Shown: piece after piece, positions 36,330 through 44,753 of the stretch
How the letters are laid out: every line of letters begins with the position of its first letter
Numbering within the stretch: position 1 is the stretch's first letter
NCBI RefSeq assembly: GCF_023715205.1
Contig: NZ_JAMBNR010000014.1
Span: forward strand, 1-64,000
DNA length: 64,000 nucleotides
Direction: 5' to 3'
From: Mesobacillus maritimus
GTDB taxonomy: Bacteria > Bacillota > Bacilli > Bacillales > Cytobacillaceae
Program-made: the position numbers and the translations under genes
Notes under the pieces: generated by a model
What the model saw: the letters and a program-made list of their open reading frames with translations, nothing else
Database searches by the model: none
Told to the model about the DNA's origin: nothing

Positions 36330-36842
36330 ATGAGTAAAAAAATTGCTACTCTAATAACAGACTTATTTGAAGATGTAGAATTCACAGAACCAGCACAAGC
36401 ATTTAAAGATGCTGGTCATCAAGTGATCACAATCGACATACAGGGTGGAAAAGATATTACTGGTAAAAAAGGTGAAACAGTAAAAATAGATAAAGGAATT
36501 GGGGAAGTTAATTCTCAAAACTTTGATGCTTTATTCATCCCTGGCGGCTTCTCTCCTGATTTATTACGTGAAGACGACCGTTTTGGTGAATTCGCAAAAG
36601 CATTTATACAAGAAGGTAAACCTGTTTTTGCCATTTGCCATGGCCCACAAGTATTAATTGATACAGATCTATTAAAAGGCGTCGACATAACAGGTTTCAA
36701 ATCAATAAGGAACGATCTCAAAAATGCAGGTGCTAACTACAAAGATGAAGAAGTTGTGGTAAGCAATAATATTGTAACAAGCCGTTTTCCGGATGACATT
36801 CCTGCTTTTAATCGTGAATCCTTAAAATTATTAGCTGAATAA
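36330..36842 (+). CDS. DJ-1/PfpI-family protein
   Basis: A 170-residue DJ-1/PfpI protein with the nucleophile elbow AICHGPQ near residue 103 (catalytic Cys, adjacent His) and Glu in LFEDVEFTEP near 14. Members act as glyoxalases/deglycases or proteases in carbonyl and oxidative stress. AAGGGGG is 10 bases before the ATG at 36330. It lies in a run of redox/carbonyl genes. Confidence 0.87.
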   Translation: MSKKIATLITDLFEDVEFTEPAQAFKDAGHQVITIDIQGGKDITGKKGETVKIDKGIGEVNSQNFDALFIPGGFSPDLLREDDRFGEFAKAFIQEGKPVFAICHGPQVLIDTDLLKGVDITGFKSIRNDLKNAGANYKDEEVVVSNNIVTSRFPDDIPAFNRESLKLLAE

Positions 36843-36934
36843 TAGCGCAAGTACAGAATAGTATCGTTTTAGAAATGAATATTTCACAATGAATTTCAAT
36901 ACAAAAAAGGTTTTAAGAAGGAAGGGTTTTTAAT

Positions 36935-37651
36935 ATGTCATTAAATGGTAAACGAGTAGTTGTATTAGGGGGTACTTCTGGTATTGGTTTAGCAACTGCC
37001 AAAGCGTTTCTCGATCAATCTGCTAAAGTGATCATTGCCAGCCGTTCTGTTTCCAAATTAAATGAAGCAAAACAAGTTCTTGGGGGCAATGTAGAAGCAA
37101 TTGAAATCGATTTTCGAAGCGAAGAAAAAGTAGCAGAATTTTTCAGCAAGGTTGGAAAATTTGACCACCTTGTGGTTACAGCAGGAGAAGGCACAATGGG
37201 GCACTTTAGCGAATTGCCTGTGGCAAGTGCTAAAGAGGCGTTTGATAGTAAGTTCTGGGGGCAATATATTACCGTCCGTTCAGCACTTCCATATTTAAGC
37301 AATGAGAGCTCAATCACTTTAACCTCTGGTGTATATGGCGTTCGTCCTCCTCAAGGCGCTACTACGTTAGCGGCAATCAATTCAGCCATTGAAGGATTGG
37401 TTCGAGGACTTTCCGTGGACCTAGCCCCTATTAGGGTAAACGTGGTTTCACCTGGAATTGTAGACACTCCAATCTATGCTGGAATGCCAGATGATCAGAG
37501 GCAAGCACTGTTCAACGGCATTGCACAACAGCTCCCTGTTGGACGGATTGCAAAGCCGGAAGACATAGCTGAAACCTATGTATACCTTGCTAAAAATGGT
37601 TTTACTACTGGGACCTCTGTTCTTATTGATGGTGGAGCTCACTTAGTATAA
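36935..37651 (+). CDS. atypical short-chain dehydrogenase (no YxxxK)
   Basis: A 238-residue SDR with NAD(P)-binding GGTSGIG near residue 12 and the VNVVSPG and LIDGG ends typical of the family. The usual catalytic YxxxK is absent: the equivalent segment reads GATTLAAINSAIEGL (about residues 146-160). A recognised subgroup has this AAxN-type replacement, so its chemistry may differ or it may not be a dehydrogenase. AAGAAGGAAGG precedes ATG. Confidence 0.82.
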   Translation: MSLNGKRVVVLGGTSGIGLATAKAFLDQSAKVIIASRSVSKLNEAKQVLGGNVEAIEIDFRSEEKVAEFFSKVGKFDHLVVTAGEGTMGHFSELPVASAKEAFDSKFWGQYITVRSALPYLSNESSITLTSGVYGVRPPQGATTLAAINSAIEGLVRGLSVDLAPIRVNVVSPGIVDTPIYAGMPDDQRQALFNGIAQQLPVGRIAKPEDIAETYVYLAKNGFTTGTSVLIDGGAHLV

Positions 37652-37810
37652 TGGCCTAAATGGATGTTGAACTGCCAAGCAGCAGTTCTAACAAAAATAG
37701 AAATAAGGTAAGAGTTAAGTAATTTACTGGTGGCAATACTGCAAAAGAGTATTGCCGCCTTTTTTGTAATTAGGTACATAAAAAGATACAAAAGGAAGTG
37801 TTGATTTTTA

Positions 37811-38710
37811 ATGAGTGTACAGGACGAAAATAAATTAACAAAAATAAAAAATTCCCTTGAAAGTCGTGTAGTTACATTGCCTGATGGAACTTCTCTGCCA
37901 AGAATAGGACAAGGAACTTGGTACATGGGAGAAAATCCTCAAATGAGAGAAAGGGAAGTCAAAGCTTTACAACTCGGAATAGACCTAGGCATGAAACTAA
38001 TAGATACGGCGGAAATGTATGGTGATGGCGAATCTGAACGCTTAGTAGGTGAAGCAATTAAAGGACGTAGAGAGGACGTCTTTTTAGTATCAAAGGTGTA
38101 TCCTCATCATGCAGGATTAGATATGATTGCCAAAGCGTGTGAAAACAGTTTAAAAAGGCTGGGAACCGATCATCTTGATTTGTACCTTTTACACTGGCGA
38201 GGACGTGTACCATTAGGAGAAACTATTGAAGGAATGGAAAAGCTACGCAAGGAAGGAAAAATAGTAAGGTGGGGAGTCTCCAATTTTGATACCGATGATA
38301 TGAAAGAGTTATGGAACACCACTAACGGAAAAAATTGTATGACGAATCAAGTGTTATATCATCTTGGTTCAAGGGGTATAGATTATGATCTCTTACCATG
38401 GCAGCAAGAACATAACATGCCTATTATGGCATATAGCCCGCTAGCTCAAGGAGGCACTTTAAGAAGACAACTGTTAACGGATCCAACCATTAAAGAGATT
38501 GCAGAAAAATACGCTGTCCAACCCTTACAAATCACTCTCGCTTGGACAATCCGTTCTAACAATTGTCTAGCTATTCCAAAAGCTGTCCAAGAAGAACATG
38601 TACTAGCAAATGCGGAAGCTGCTAGTATTGAATTATCAAAAGAGGATTTAAATAGACTTGATGAGGTATTTCCGCAACCGACTAGAAAAATGCCTTTGGA
38701 CATTATATAG
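37811..38710 (+). CDS. aldo/keto reductase
   Basis: A 299-residue AKR barrel. Catalytic tetrad: Asp and Tyr in IDTAEMYGDGESE (near residues 56-68), Lys in LVSKVYPHH (near 94), His in LYLLHWRG (near 127). C-terminal cofactor-binding IPKAVQEEHVLANA. Reduces aldehydes or ketones with NADPH. GGAAG precedes ATG. Standing between two SDR genes and close to hxlAB, it may help with toxic carbonyls. Confidence 0.9.
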   Translation: MSVQDENKLTKIKNSLESRVVTLPDGTSLPRIGQGTWYMGENPQMREREVKALQLGIDLGMKLIDTAEMYGDGESERLVGEAIKGRREDVFLVSKVYPHHAGLDMIAKACENSLKRLGTDHLDLYLLHWRGRVPLGETIEGMEKLRKEGKIVRWGVSNFDTDDMKELWNTTNGKNCMTNQVLYHLGSRGIDYDLLPWQQEHNMPIMAYSPLAQGGTLRRQLLTDPTIKEIAEKYAVQPLQITLAWTIRSNNCLAIPKAVQEEHVLANAEAASIELSKEDLNRLDEVFPQPTRKMPLDII

Positions 38711-38795
38711 AAATTACACTATAAGAGAGTTTATTTTATTATCTTTCGATCTTTTTGTCCTTGTATCATTGATACATATTTGTACCTACAAAAAA

Positions 38796-38822
38796 AAGCA
38801 GATCCAAACGGATCTGCTTCGT
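38796..38822. terminator. bidirectional terminator
   Basis: AAGCAGATCC pairs with GGATCTGCTT across an AAAC loop, with A residues on the left. It lies between the convergent AKR and SDR genes. Confidence 0.8.
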
Positions 38823-38823
38823 T

Positions 38824-39543
38824 TTATGATGGATTTGTTGACCATAATCCAGCTGTTTTAACAAAAACTCTTGGATTAAATTTTAAACTAGCCACGACTA
38901 ATTCTGCAAGGTCTTCTGGGTGCATCACGTTTTTTTCATTGCCTTTAACAAGATTTGTATCAATGGCTAAATCTGTAACGACCGTACTTGGTGTTAAAGC
39001 AGTAACACGGACATTATGTTTTCTTACTTCTAGCATAAGTGATTCTGTTAGCCCTAATACAGCAAATTTAGAAGCGCTGTAAGCACTTGTAACAGGAGCA
39101 CCTTTTTGGCCGGCAGATGAAGAGATATTGATGATATCTCCTGATTTTCTTTCGATCATTCCTGGTAATACTGCTCTTGTTACATTATACACACCCATTA
39201 AATTGACTTGGATGATTTTTTCCCATTCTTCTGGTGTTAAATCAAGGAATCCACCAAATTTAGCAACACCTGCATTGTTGATTAGGATATCAATTGGACC
39301 TAAGTCTGATTTGATATGTTCAACAGCCTGAGTAACCGATTCAAGATCCGTAACATCTGCTGTTGCTGCAGATACCGTTACTTCAAATTGTGCTAGTTCA
39401 GCGGCTACCTTTTCTAGATTAGACATATTTAAGCCAATTAGACCTAAATGAACGCCTTCTTTTGCTAAGGCGATAGCAGTAGCACGTCCAATGCCTCTTC
39501 CTGCGCCAGTAACTATTGCAGTTTTTCCATTTAAAGAAATCAT
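38824..39543 (-). CDS. short-chain dehydrogenase, FabG-like
   Basis: A 239-residue classical [11 protein letters not shown] near residue 12, NNAG near 88, catalytic Ser in NISSSAG and YSASK near 152. Acts as an NADP(H)-dependent 3-oxoacyl or alcohol dehydrogenase. AGGAGTGATAAA precedes ATG. Unlike the SDR at 36935 its catalytic residues are intact. It lies head-to-tail behind hxlAB but a terminator separates them. Confidence 0.88.
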   Translation of the reverse strand: MISLNGKTAIVTGAGRGIGRATAIALAKEGVHLGLIGLNMSNLEKVAAELAQFEVTVSAATADVTDLESVTQAVEHIKSDLGPIDILINNAGVAKFGGFLDLTPEEWEKIIQVNLMGVYNVTRAVLPGMIERKSGDIINISSSAGQKGAPVTSAYSASKFAVLGLTESLMLEVRKHNVRVTALTPSTVVTDLAIDTNLVKGNEKNVMHPEDLAELVVASLKFNPRVFVKTAGLWSTNPS

Positions 39544-39588
39544 TTTATCACTCCTGAAATTTTTACAATTGAAGTAGTTAATTCAAAC

Positions 39589-39627
39589 AAAGACCGCAAT
39601 CTTGCATGGAAACAGCTTGCGGTCTTT
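39589..39627. terminator. terminator behind hxlB
   Basis: AAAGACCGCAA pairs with TTGCGGTCTTT. It lies between hxlB and the SDR gene on the minus strand and separates their transcripts. Confidence 0.75.
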
Positions 39628-39655
39628 CTTATTTAGAACTCGAGGAATAATATAT

Positions 39656-40213
39656 TTATTCTAAGTTGGCGTGTCTACCGTACATCTTATTGGTATCCAA
39701 ACCTTTTTTCTCCATGAACCGAAGAATCACGGCGTCGTAAAATAGTAAAAGTGTTTGCTCAAACAATGAGCCCATTGGTTGAATGGTCTTAAAATCACTC
39801 TCCGACTGATCTTTAGGTGAGCCCGGCAACTTAATTGAGATATCCGCTAATTGTCCAATAGTGGACTCAGGGAAAATGGTTACAGCTGCAATAGTCCCAC
39901 CGATGCTCTTTGCTTTCTCAGCCATGGAAACTAAACCTTTCGTTTCTCCTGAACCTGATCCAATGATTAAGATGTCATCTTTTTCAAAGTTAGGGGTTAC
40001 TGTTTCGCCAATCACATAGGCATCTATCCCCATGTGCATCATCCGCATGGCGAATGATTTGGCCATAAATCCAGATCTACCTGCGCCTGCAACAAAGATT
40101 TTTTTTGATTCAAGAATCCCATTAACTAATTTTTCAGCTTCATCATTCGAAATTAAATCTACAGAGCGATTTAACTCTTTTATGATTTCAGCCAGGTATT
40201 GAGTTGTATTCAT
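39656..40213 (-). CDS. hxlB: 6-phospho-3-hexuloisomerase
   Basis: A 185-residue SIS-domain enzyme that converts hexulose-6-phosphate to fructose-6-phosphate, the second step of formaldehyde fixation by the ribulose monophosphate pathway. Typical segments: VAGAGRSGFMAKSFAMRMMH (about residues 38-57), IIGSGSGET near 84, and QPMGSLFEQTLLLFYDAVI near 144. Lies 8 bases behind hxlA and is cotranscribed with it. Confidence 0.93.
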   Translation of the reverse strand: MNTTQYLAEIIKELNRSVDLISNDEAEKLVNGILESKKIFVAGAGRSGFMAKSFAMRMMHMGIDAYVIGETVTPNFEKDDILIIGSGSGETKGLVSMAEKAKSIGGTIAAVTIFPESTIGQLADISIKLPGSPKDQSESDFKTIQPMGSLFEQTLLLFYDAVILRFMEKKGLDTNKMYGRHANLE

Positions 40214-40221
40214 GATTTGAA

Positions 40222-40854
40222 TTACCCTTGATTAATCATTTGTTGCATTTTGGCAGCAGCAGCTTTTTTATCAGCTTGACCAGTAATCCCGCCACCTACA
40301 ATGACAAGGTCTGGTTGTACTTTGATGACTTCTGGAAGTGTGTCTAATTTAATCCCGCCTGCGATTGCAGTTTTAGCATTTTTTACAACACCTTTGATGG
40401 TTTGTAAATCTTCAAAAGAGTTCTTTCCAACTGCTTGAAGATCGTAGCCAGTATGAACACAAATATAATCAACGCCCATAGCGTCCACTTCTCTTGCACG
40501 TCCAGCAAGGTCTTTTACAGCAATCATATCAACAAGGATTTTTTTGCCTTGTTTTTTTGCTTCTTCTACAGCACCTTTGATTGACATATCTTCAGCAGTT
40601 CCAAGAATAGTGATAATATCAGCGCCTGCTTCAGAAGCTTTCATCACTTCATAACCAGCAGCATCCATGATTTTAAGGTCAGCTAGTACCTGTAAATTAG
40701 GGAATGCTTCTTTTACTGCTTTTACAGCATGAAGACCTTCATTGATTACAACCGGTGTTCCGATTTCAACGATATCAATGTGCTCCTCCACTTCTTTAAC
40801 TAACTCAATTGCTTCTGGGATATTTACTAAATCTAATGCTAATTGTAATTCCAT
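40222..40854 (-). CDS. hxlA: 3-hexulose-6-phosphate synthase
   Basis: A 210-residue OMP-decarboxylase-superfamily barrel that joins formaldehyde to ribulose-5-phosphate. Landmarks: QLALDLVNIPEAIEL at the N-terminus, ADLKIMDAAGYEV near residue 59 (metal/catalytic DxKxxD-type motif), VHTGYDLQA near 134 and VGGGITG near 190. AGGAGTGA precedes ATG. Expression is probably induced by formaldehyde from the divergent control region at 40.86-41.45 kb; no hxlR gene is adjacent. Confidence 0.94.
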   Translation of the reverse strand: MELQLALDLVNIPEAIELVKEVEEHIDIVEIGTPVVINEGLHAVKAVKEAFPNLQVLADLKIMDAAGYEVMKASEAGADIITILGTAEDMSIKGAVEEAKKQGKKILVDMIAVKDLAGRAREVDAMGVDYICVHTGYDLQAVGKNSFEDLQTIKGVVKNAKTAIAGGIKLDTLPEVIKVQPDLVIVGGGITGQADKKAAAAKMQQMINQG

Positions 40855-41024
40855 CTATATTCACTCCTATTTTTTTATTGGTGTACAGTGATAATGTCTC
40901 CAAAGTGTAATAATACTTTTACAGTAAAATTATCCTTACAGTGCTTATCTGTACCTGCCAGCAATAAGGAATATCATGTCCTCTCGCTGAACAATTGCAA
41001 GTATACTACGTATGATTCAACATT

Positions 41025-41040
41025 AAAAGTACGCACTTTT
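41025..41040. promoter_or_regulatory. palindrome in the hxlAB control region, copy 1
   Basis: AAAAGTACGCACTTTT, a near-perfect inverted repeat. The same sequence occurs inverted at 41314 as AAAAGTGCGTACTTCC. Two AGTATACT palindromes (about 41000 and 41057) flank it. Candidate operators for an HxlR/DUF24-type activator. Confidence 0.5.
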
Positions 41041-41197
41041 ATTTTACATAGTGTTAAAAAGTATACTATAAGACTAACCACTTATATAGTCTCACTATTA
41101 ACTTTAATAGAAACAATGCACCATTATGCATGGCCTATTTCTGAATAAATTGCTTGATTATTTGCCATATTGTCGTTATATCACATATATTTTTGTG

Positions 41198-41229
41198 GCC
41201 AGGGTGAGCATGCTCACCCTGGCTTTTTA
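41198..41229. terminator. orphan terminator in the hxlA-zwf gap
   Basis: A perfect 26-bp palindrome (GCCAGGGTGAGCA with TGCTCACCCTGGC) followed by TTTTTAA. No recognised gene ends just before it on the plus strand, so it would end a short leader or small RNA transcribed away from hxlA. Confidence 0.7.
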
Positions 41230-41313
41230 AATTATTTAACGTAAAAACAAATGAGTTTATTACCCTTAGTATATATTTTGATACTATGTTACTTTTTTAT
41301 CATTATTTAAATA

Positions 41314-41329
41314 AAAAGTGCGTACTTCC
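41314..41329. promoter_or_regulatory. palindrome in the zwf-side control region, copy 2
   Basis: AAAAGTGCGTACTTCC, the inverted counterpart of the 41025 site, 139 bases upstream of the small zinc-ribbon ORF. Its placement suggests that the divergent hxlAB and zwf sides share one regulator. Confidence 0.5.
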
Positions 41330-41452
41330 GTTTTAAAAATGTAGGTATTATACTTACATCTTGTTGCAACATTGGATTCACGAAATACCCTGGTTATTGA
41401 TCAGTTATCTTATCTTCCGCATGCAGTTTATTACATTGAAAGGGTGAATAAT

Positions 41453-41617
41453 ATGTTCGGGTTACATGCAAAGCATCACAAAGTTTGTTCAAGATGCCTA
41501 ACCTTCACATCGAATAATGATTATTGTCCAAAATGTGGTCATTCACATTTTAGGGACATCATTATTACGATCCAAGCAGGTTCAAATAAAAATATGGCTA
41601 AGCCAGGGGTTAACTAG
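41453..41617 (+). CDS. small zinc-ribbon protein
   Basis: A 54-residue protein with two CxxC pairs, CSRC near residue 12 and CPKC near 26, which should bind one zinc ion. GAAAGGGTG precedes the ATG at 41453. It lies between the shared control region and zwf, 63 bases before the latter, so it is probably cotranscribed. Function unknown; a regulatory or chaperone-like role for the pathway is speculation. Confidence 0.6.
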   Translation: MFGLHAKHHKVCSRCLTFTSNNDYCPKCGHSHFRDIIITIQAGSNKNMAKPGVN

Positions 41618-41680
41618 CATGGGTTAAAGTAGTTTTTATGAAAGGCATAAGTGAAATTTTTGATTATGGAGGTATGTAAA

Positions 41681-43138
41681 ATGGAGGCAATGACATTTGT
41701 CTTATTTGGGGCGACAGGGGACTTAGCAAAAAGAAAAATCTTCCCGGCTCTATATAATTTATTTTTGGATCAAAAATTACCTCTGCCCATCTCAATTATT
41801 GGGGTGGGAAGAGGCGATTTGTCAGATACTGAATTTCAATACCATGTGGAAGATTCCTTAAAAACATTTTCTAGACGATCACTAAATAACGATTCAAACC
41901 TTAAAGTATTTATCCGTGCCTTTCGGTATAGCCGTGTAAATGCAACCAAGGCTGAAGGATATAAGGGATTACTTGAACTCGTTAAACAACGTGAAGAAGA
42001 ATTGAATATTCCAGAAAATCGTATGTTCTACCTATCTGTTGCTCCAGAGTTTTTTGATGTGATTGCTTTCAACATTAAAGAGAGTGGTCTAGGTTCTCCT
42101 AAAGGCTGGAAACGTCTAATTATCGAAAAACCGTTTGGACATGACTTAAAATCAGCTCATGAATTAAACGATAAATTAAGTAAAGCTTTTGATGAAGAAG
42201 AAATTTTTCGCATCGACCACTATCTTGGAAAGCCGATGGTACAAAACCTGGAAACGTTGGGATTTGCAAATCCAGTGCTTCAAGCATTATGGAACAACCA
42301 ATACATTGCAAATGTGCAAATTACTGCAAGCGAAACAATTGGGGTTGAAGAGAGAGCTGGTTATTATGATCAAGCGGGAGCAATTCGCGATATGTTTCAA
42401 AATCATATGCTGCAAATGTTGATGATGACAGCAATGCAGCTGCCAAAACAAATTAGTGCAGAAGAGATCCGCAATGAAAAGAGAAAAGTAATAGAATCAC
42501 TTCGTCCATTAAAGAAAGAGGATGTGGTGAATCATGTGATTCGCGGTCAATATGGTCCTGGTGAGATCCAAGGTAAACCAGTTGTTGGGTATGCAGGGGA
42601 ACCTGAAGTTGCTCCTTCTTCTTTAAATGACACATTTGTGGCTGCCCGTCTTTGGGTGGATGATGATTTTTGGAGAGGGGTTCCTTTCTATATCCGTACA
42701 GGAAAAAGAATGACAGAGAAATCCACCCGAATTGTGATTGAATTCAAAAATACTTTAAAGGATTTGTATAGGACTCAAGGAGGAGAAACTGCGCCAAATC
42801 TTTTAGTGATTGAAATCAATCCAAACGAAAGTGTTTCATTACAATTAAATAGTAAAAACCCATTAAACAATGGAAAAATCGAACCAGTCAATGTTGATTT
42901 TTCTGCTAAGCAAGCAGATGTTCCTGAAGCGTATGAGCTTTTAATTTACGATGCAATGCGTGGCGACTCAACATTCTTTGCACACTGGAAAGAAGTGGAG
43001 TTGTCTTGGAAATGGGTACAGCCTATTTTAGAGGCTTTTGAGGAAAATACAATTCCCCTTCAATTATATCCTTCCGGGTCTATGGGACCAGATGCTTCCC
43101 ATCAATTATTGGCAGAGGAAGGATATAAATGGTGGTAG
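41681..43138 (+). CDS. zwf: glucose-6-phosphate 1-dehydrogenase
   Basis: A 485-residue G6PD. N-terminal Rossmann motif FGATGDLAKRK near residue 8, active-site RIDHYLGKPMVQN near 176, and EKPFGHDL near 149. Start ATG at 41681 has GGAGGT 7 bases upstream; the ORF's first ATG is 10 codons earlier without a better site. It makes NADPH and 6-phosphogluconolactone. With the next gene it completes the oxidative pentose phosphate branch, regenerating ribulose-5-phosphate for HxlA. Confidence 0.95.
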   Translation: MEAMTFVLFGATGDLAKRKIFPALYNLFLDQKLPLPISIIGVGRGDLSDTEFQYHVEDSLKTFSRRSLNNDSNLKVFIRAFRYSRVNATKAEGYKGLLELVKQREEELNIPENRMFYLSVAPEFFDVIAFNIKESGLGSPKGWKRLIIEKPFGHDLKSAHELNDKLSKAFDEEEIFRIDHYLGKPMVQNLETLGFANPVLQALWNNQYIANVQITASETIGVEERAGYYDQAGAIRDMFQNHMLQMLMMTAMQLPKQISAEEIRNEKRKVIESLRPLKKEDVVNHVIRGQYGPGEIQGKPVVGYAGEPEVAPSSLNDTFVAARLWVDDDFWRGVPFYIRTGKRMTEKSTRIVIEFKNTLKDLYRTQGGETAPNLLVIEINPNESVSLQLNSKNPLNNGKIEPVNVDFSAKQADVPEAYELLIYDAMRGDSTFFAHWKEVELSWKWVQPILEAFEENTIPLQLYPSGSMGPDASHQLLAEEGYKWW

Positions 43139-43185
43139 TAATAAAAGATAAAGAATATTTTTAGATTATTAAGGAGGAAATGAAC

Positions 43186-44079
43186 ATGAAGGTTGGATTA
43201 ATTGGTTTAGGAAAAATGGGATTAAACTTAGGTCGAAATTTAATTGATAACAAGCACGAAGTAGTAGCATTCGATGTAAATGGAAGTGCCGTTGAAGAAA
43301 TGAAGAAATACGGTGCTCAAGGTATATCTGATTTAAAAGAACTTGTTCAATCATTAGAAAAACCAAGAGTTGTATGGATTATGGTTCCGCATGCTGTGGT
43401 AGATTCAGTAATTGATGAAATGACACCATTATTAGGCACTGGAGATATTATAATTGAAGCTGGAAATTCTCACTATAAGGAATCCATTCGCCGATATAAC
43501 CAGTTAAAGGAAGTAGGAATTCACTTTATGGATGCCGGTACTTCTGGCGGAATGGAAGGTGCTCGTAATGGAGCATGTTATATGATTGGTGGAGACCCTG
43601 AAGCCTGGGGAATCGTGGAACCTATTTTCAAGGATACAGCTGTCGAAAACGGATTTATCTATGCTGGTAAAGCAGGGAGCGGTCATTTCTTAAAAATGGT
43701 TCACAATGGAATTGAATACGGTATGATGGCAGCGATTGGTGAAGGATTCGAGGTATTAGAAAAAAGCGAGTTCGATTTTGACTACGAAAAAGTGGCTAGA
43801 GTGTGGAATAACGGCTCAGTTATTCGTTCATGGCTCATGGAGTTGACTGAACGTGCATTTTCAAAAGATGCAAAGCTAGATGAAATTAAAGGGATTATGC
43901 ACTCTTCTGGTGAAGGGAAATGGACAGTTGAAACAGCTTTAGATTTACAAGCAGCCACTCCTGTTATCGCAATGTCTCTTTTGATGCGTTACCGTTCATT
44001 AGACAGCGATACTTTTACAGGTAAAGTGGTAGCAGCCCTTCGTAATGAATTTGGCGGACATGCTGTGGAAAAATCATAA
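43186..44079 (+). CDS. 6-phosphogluconate dehydrogenase, short form (Gnd/YqeC-like)
   Basis: A 297-residue decarboxylating dehydrogenase of the short, often NAD-preferring type (YqeC-like). GLIGLGKMGLNLGRNL at residues 4-19, DAGTSGGMEGARNGAC near 117, and catalytic Lys/Asn in FLKMVHNGIEYGMM near 170. AAGGAGG is 8 bases before the ATG at 43186; the ATG at 43180 is too close. Forms a unit with zwf and is closed by a terminator. Confidence 0.92.
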   Translation: MKVGLIGLGKMGLNLGRNLIDNKHEVVAFDVNGSAVEEMKKYGAQGISDLKELVQSLEKPRVVWIMVPHAVVDSVIDEMTPLLGTGDIIIEAGNSHYKESIRRYNQLKEVGIHFMDAGTSGGMEGARNGACYMIGGDPEAWGIVEPIFKDTAVENGFIYAGKAGSGHFLKMVHNGIEYGMMAAIGEGFEVLEKSEFDFDYEKVARVWNNGSVIRSWLMELTERAFSKDAKLDEIKGIMHSSGEGKWTVETALDLQAATPVIAMSLLMRYRSLDSDTFTGKVVAALRNEFGGHAVEKS

Positions 44080-44168
44080 AGTCATCTCCTGATATATGTC
44101 TTTCAAATTATCGGAAAGATAATCTGCAAGTGTCTCCGCTTGGTGCCATATTTTTTCTATAAATAAAA

Positions 44169-44207
44169 CAAAAAAGCGGTCCCCTAATTATGAGGATCGC
44201 TTTTTTG
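44169..44207 (+). terminator. terminator of the zwf-gnd unit
   Basis: AAAAAAGCG pairs with CGCTTTTTT, with an inner GTCC/GGAT-type stem (one G-U pair), loop-rich centre and T run. Confidence 0.8.
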
Positions 44208-44211
44208 TAGG

Positions 44212-44481
44212 TTATTTAATAAGGGTTGGTGCAGCTCTATGCTTTGTAGCCTGCTCGTAGGCATAAGCCATCGCAATAAGTTCCGCCGCAACCTGAACGG
44301 TGCGAGCGTGCGGGCCTAGAACATCCCTGGTGCTGCCGGCAAGAGGGGTTACCCCAGTCGACGGAATCAAGCCAAACGAGGGCTTAATACCAACCAGTGC
44401 CTGAGCGGCAGCAGGAACCTGAATAGAACCGGCCGTTTCTTCTGCCAACCCAAGCACATCGAAGTTGCCGGATACAGCCAT
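44212..44481 (-). pseudogene. amidase-signature enzyme remnant
   Basis: An 89-codon fragment that matches the middle of amidase-signature enzymes: EETAGSIQVPAAAQALVGIK (the cis-Ser/Ser-nucleophile region, with the usual TxTxGS altered to EETAGS), then FGLIPSTGVTPLAGSTRDVL and GPHARTV. The N-terminal third, including the catalytic Lys, and the C-terminal half are absent. A GAGAGGAGCAATAAAA segment upstream could be an old ribosome binding site. Dead fragment. Confidence 0.6.
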
Positions 44482-44753
44482 TGCGGTACCGATAAGCTGC
44501 TATTTTCCAATTTTATTGCTCCTCTCTGTTATGGTTTTATCAAGCTATTTCCAGCTTATCTTGGATAACCTCTGTGATAAAGGAAGTTGGCAGGTAACCT
44601 GACAGGGAAAATAGGAAGAGGGGAGTCAAATCCTGGGCAGGGCGGTAGCTCTAGGCAGCAAACATTGTGCCTTTTTCTTTGTTCGTGTACTAACTTTCTG
44701 AATCGATGGCAACTCTAAAGTCATCTAATTGCTAAGGAGGTGGATTTCCATTC

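Noticed and set aside
40888-41148. ORF of 86 codons in the hxlA-zwf gap
   Set aside because: No ribosome binding site, no recognisable motif, and it covers the candidate operators; kept only as a possible non-coding transcript.
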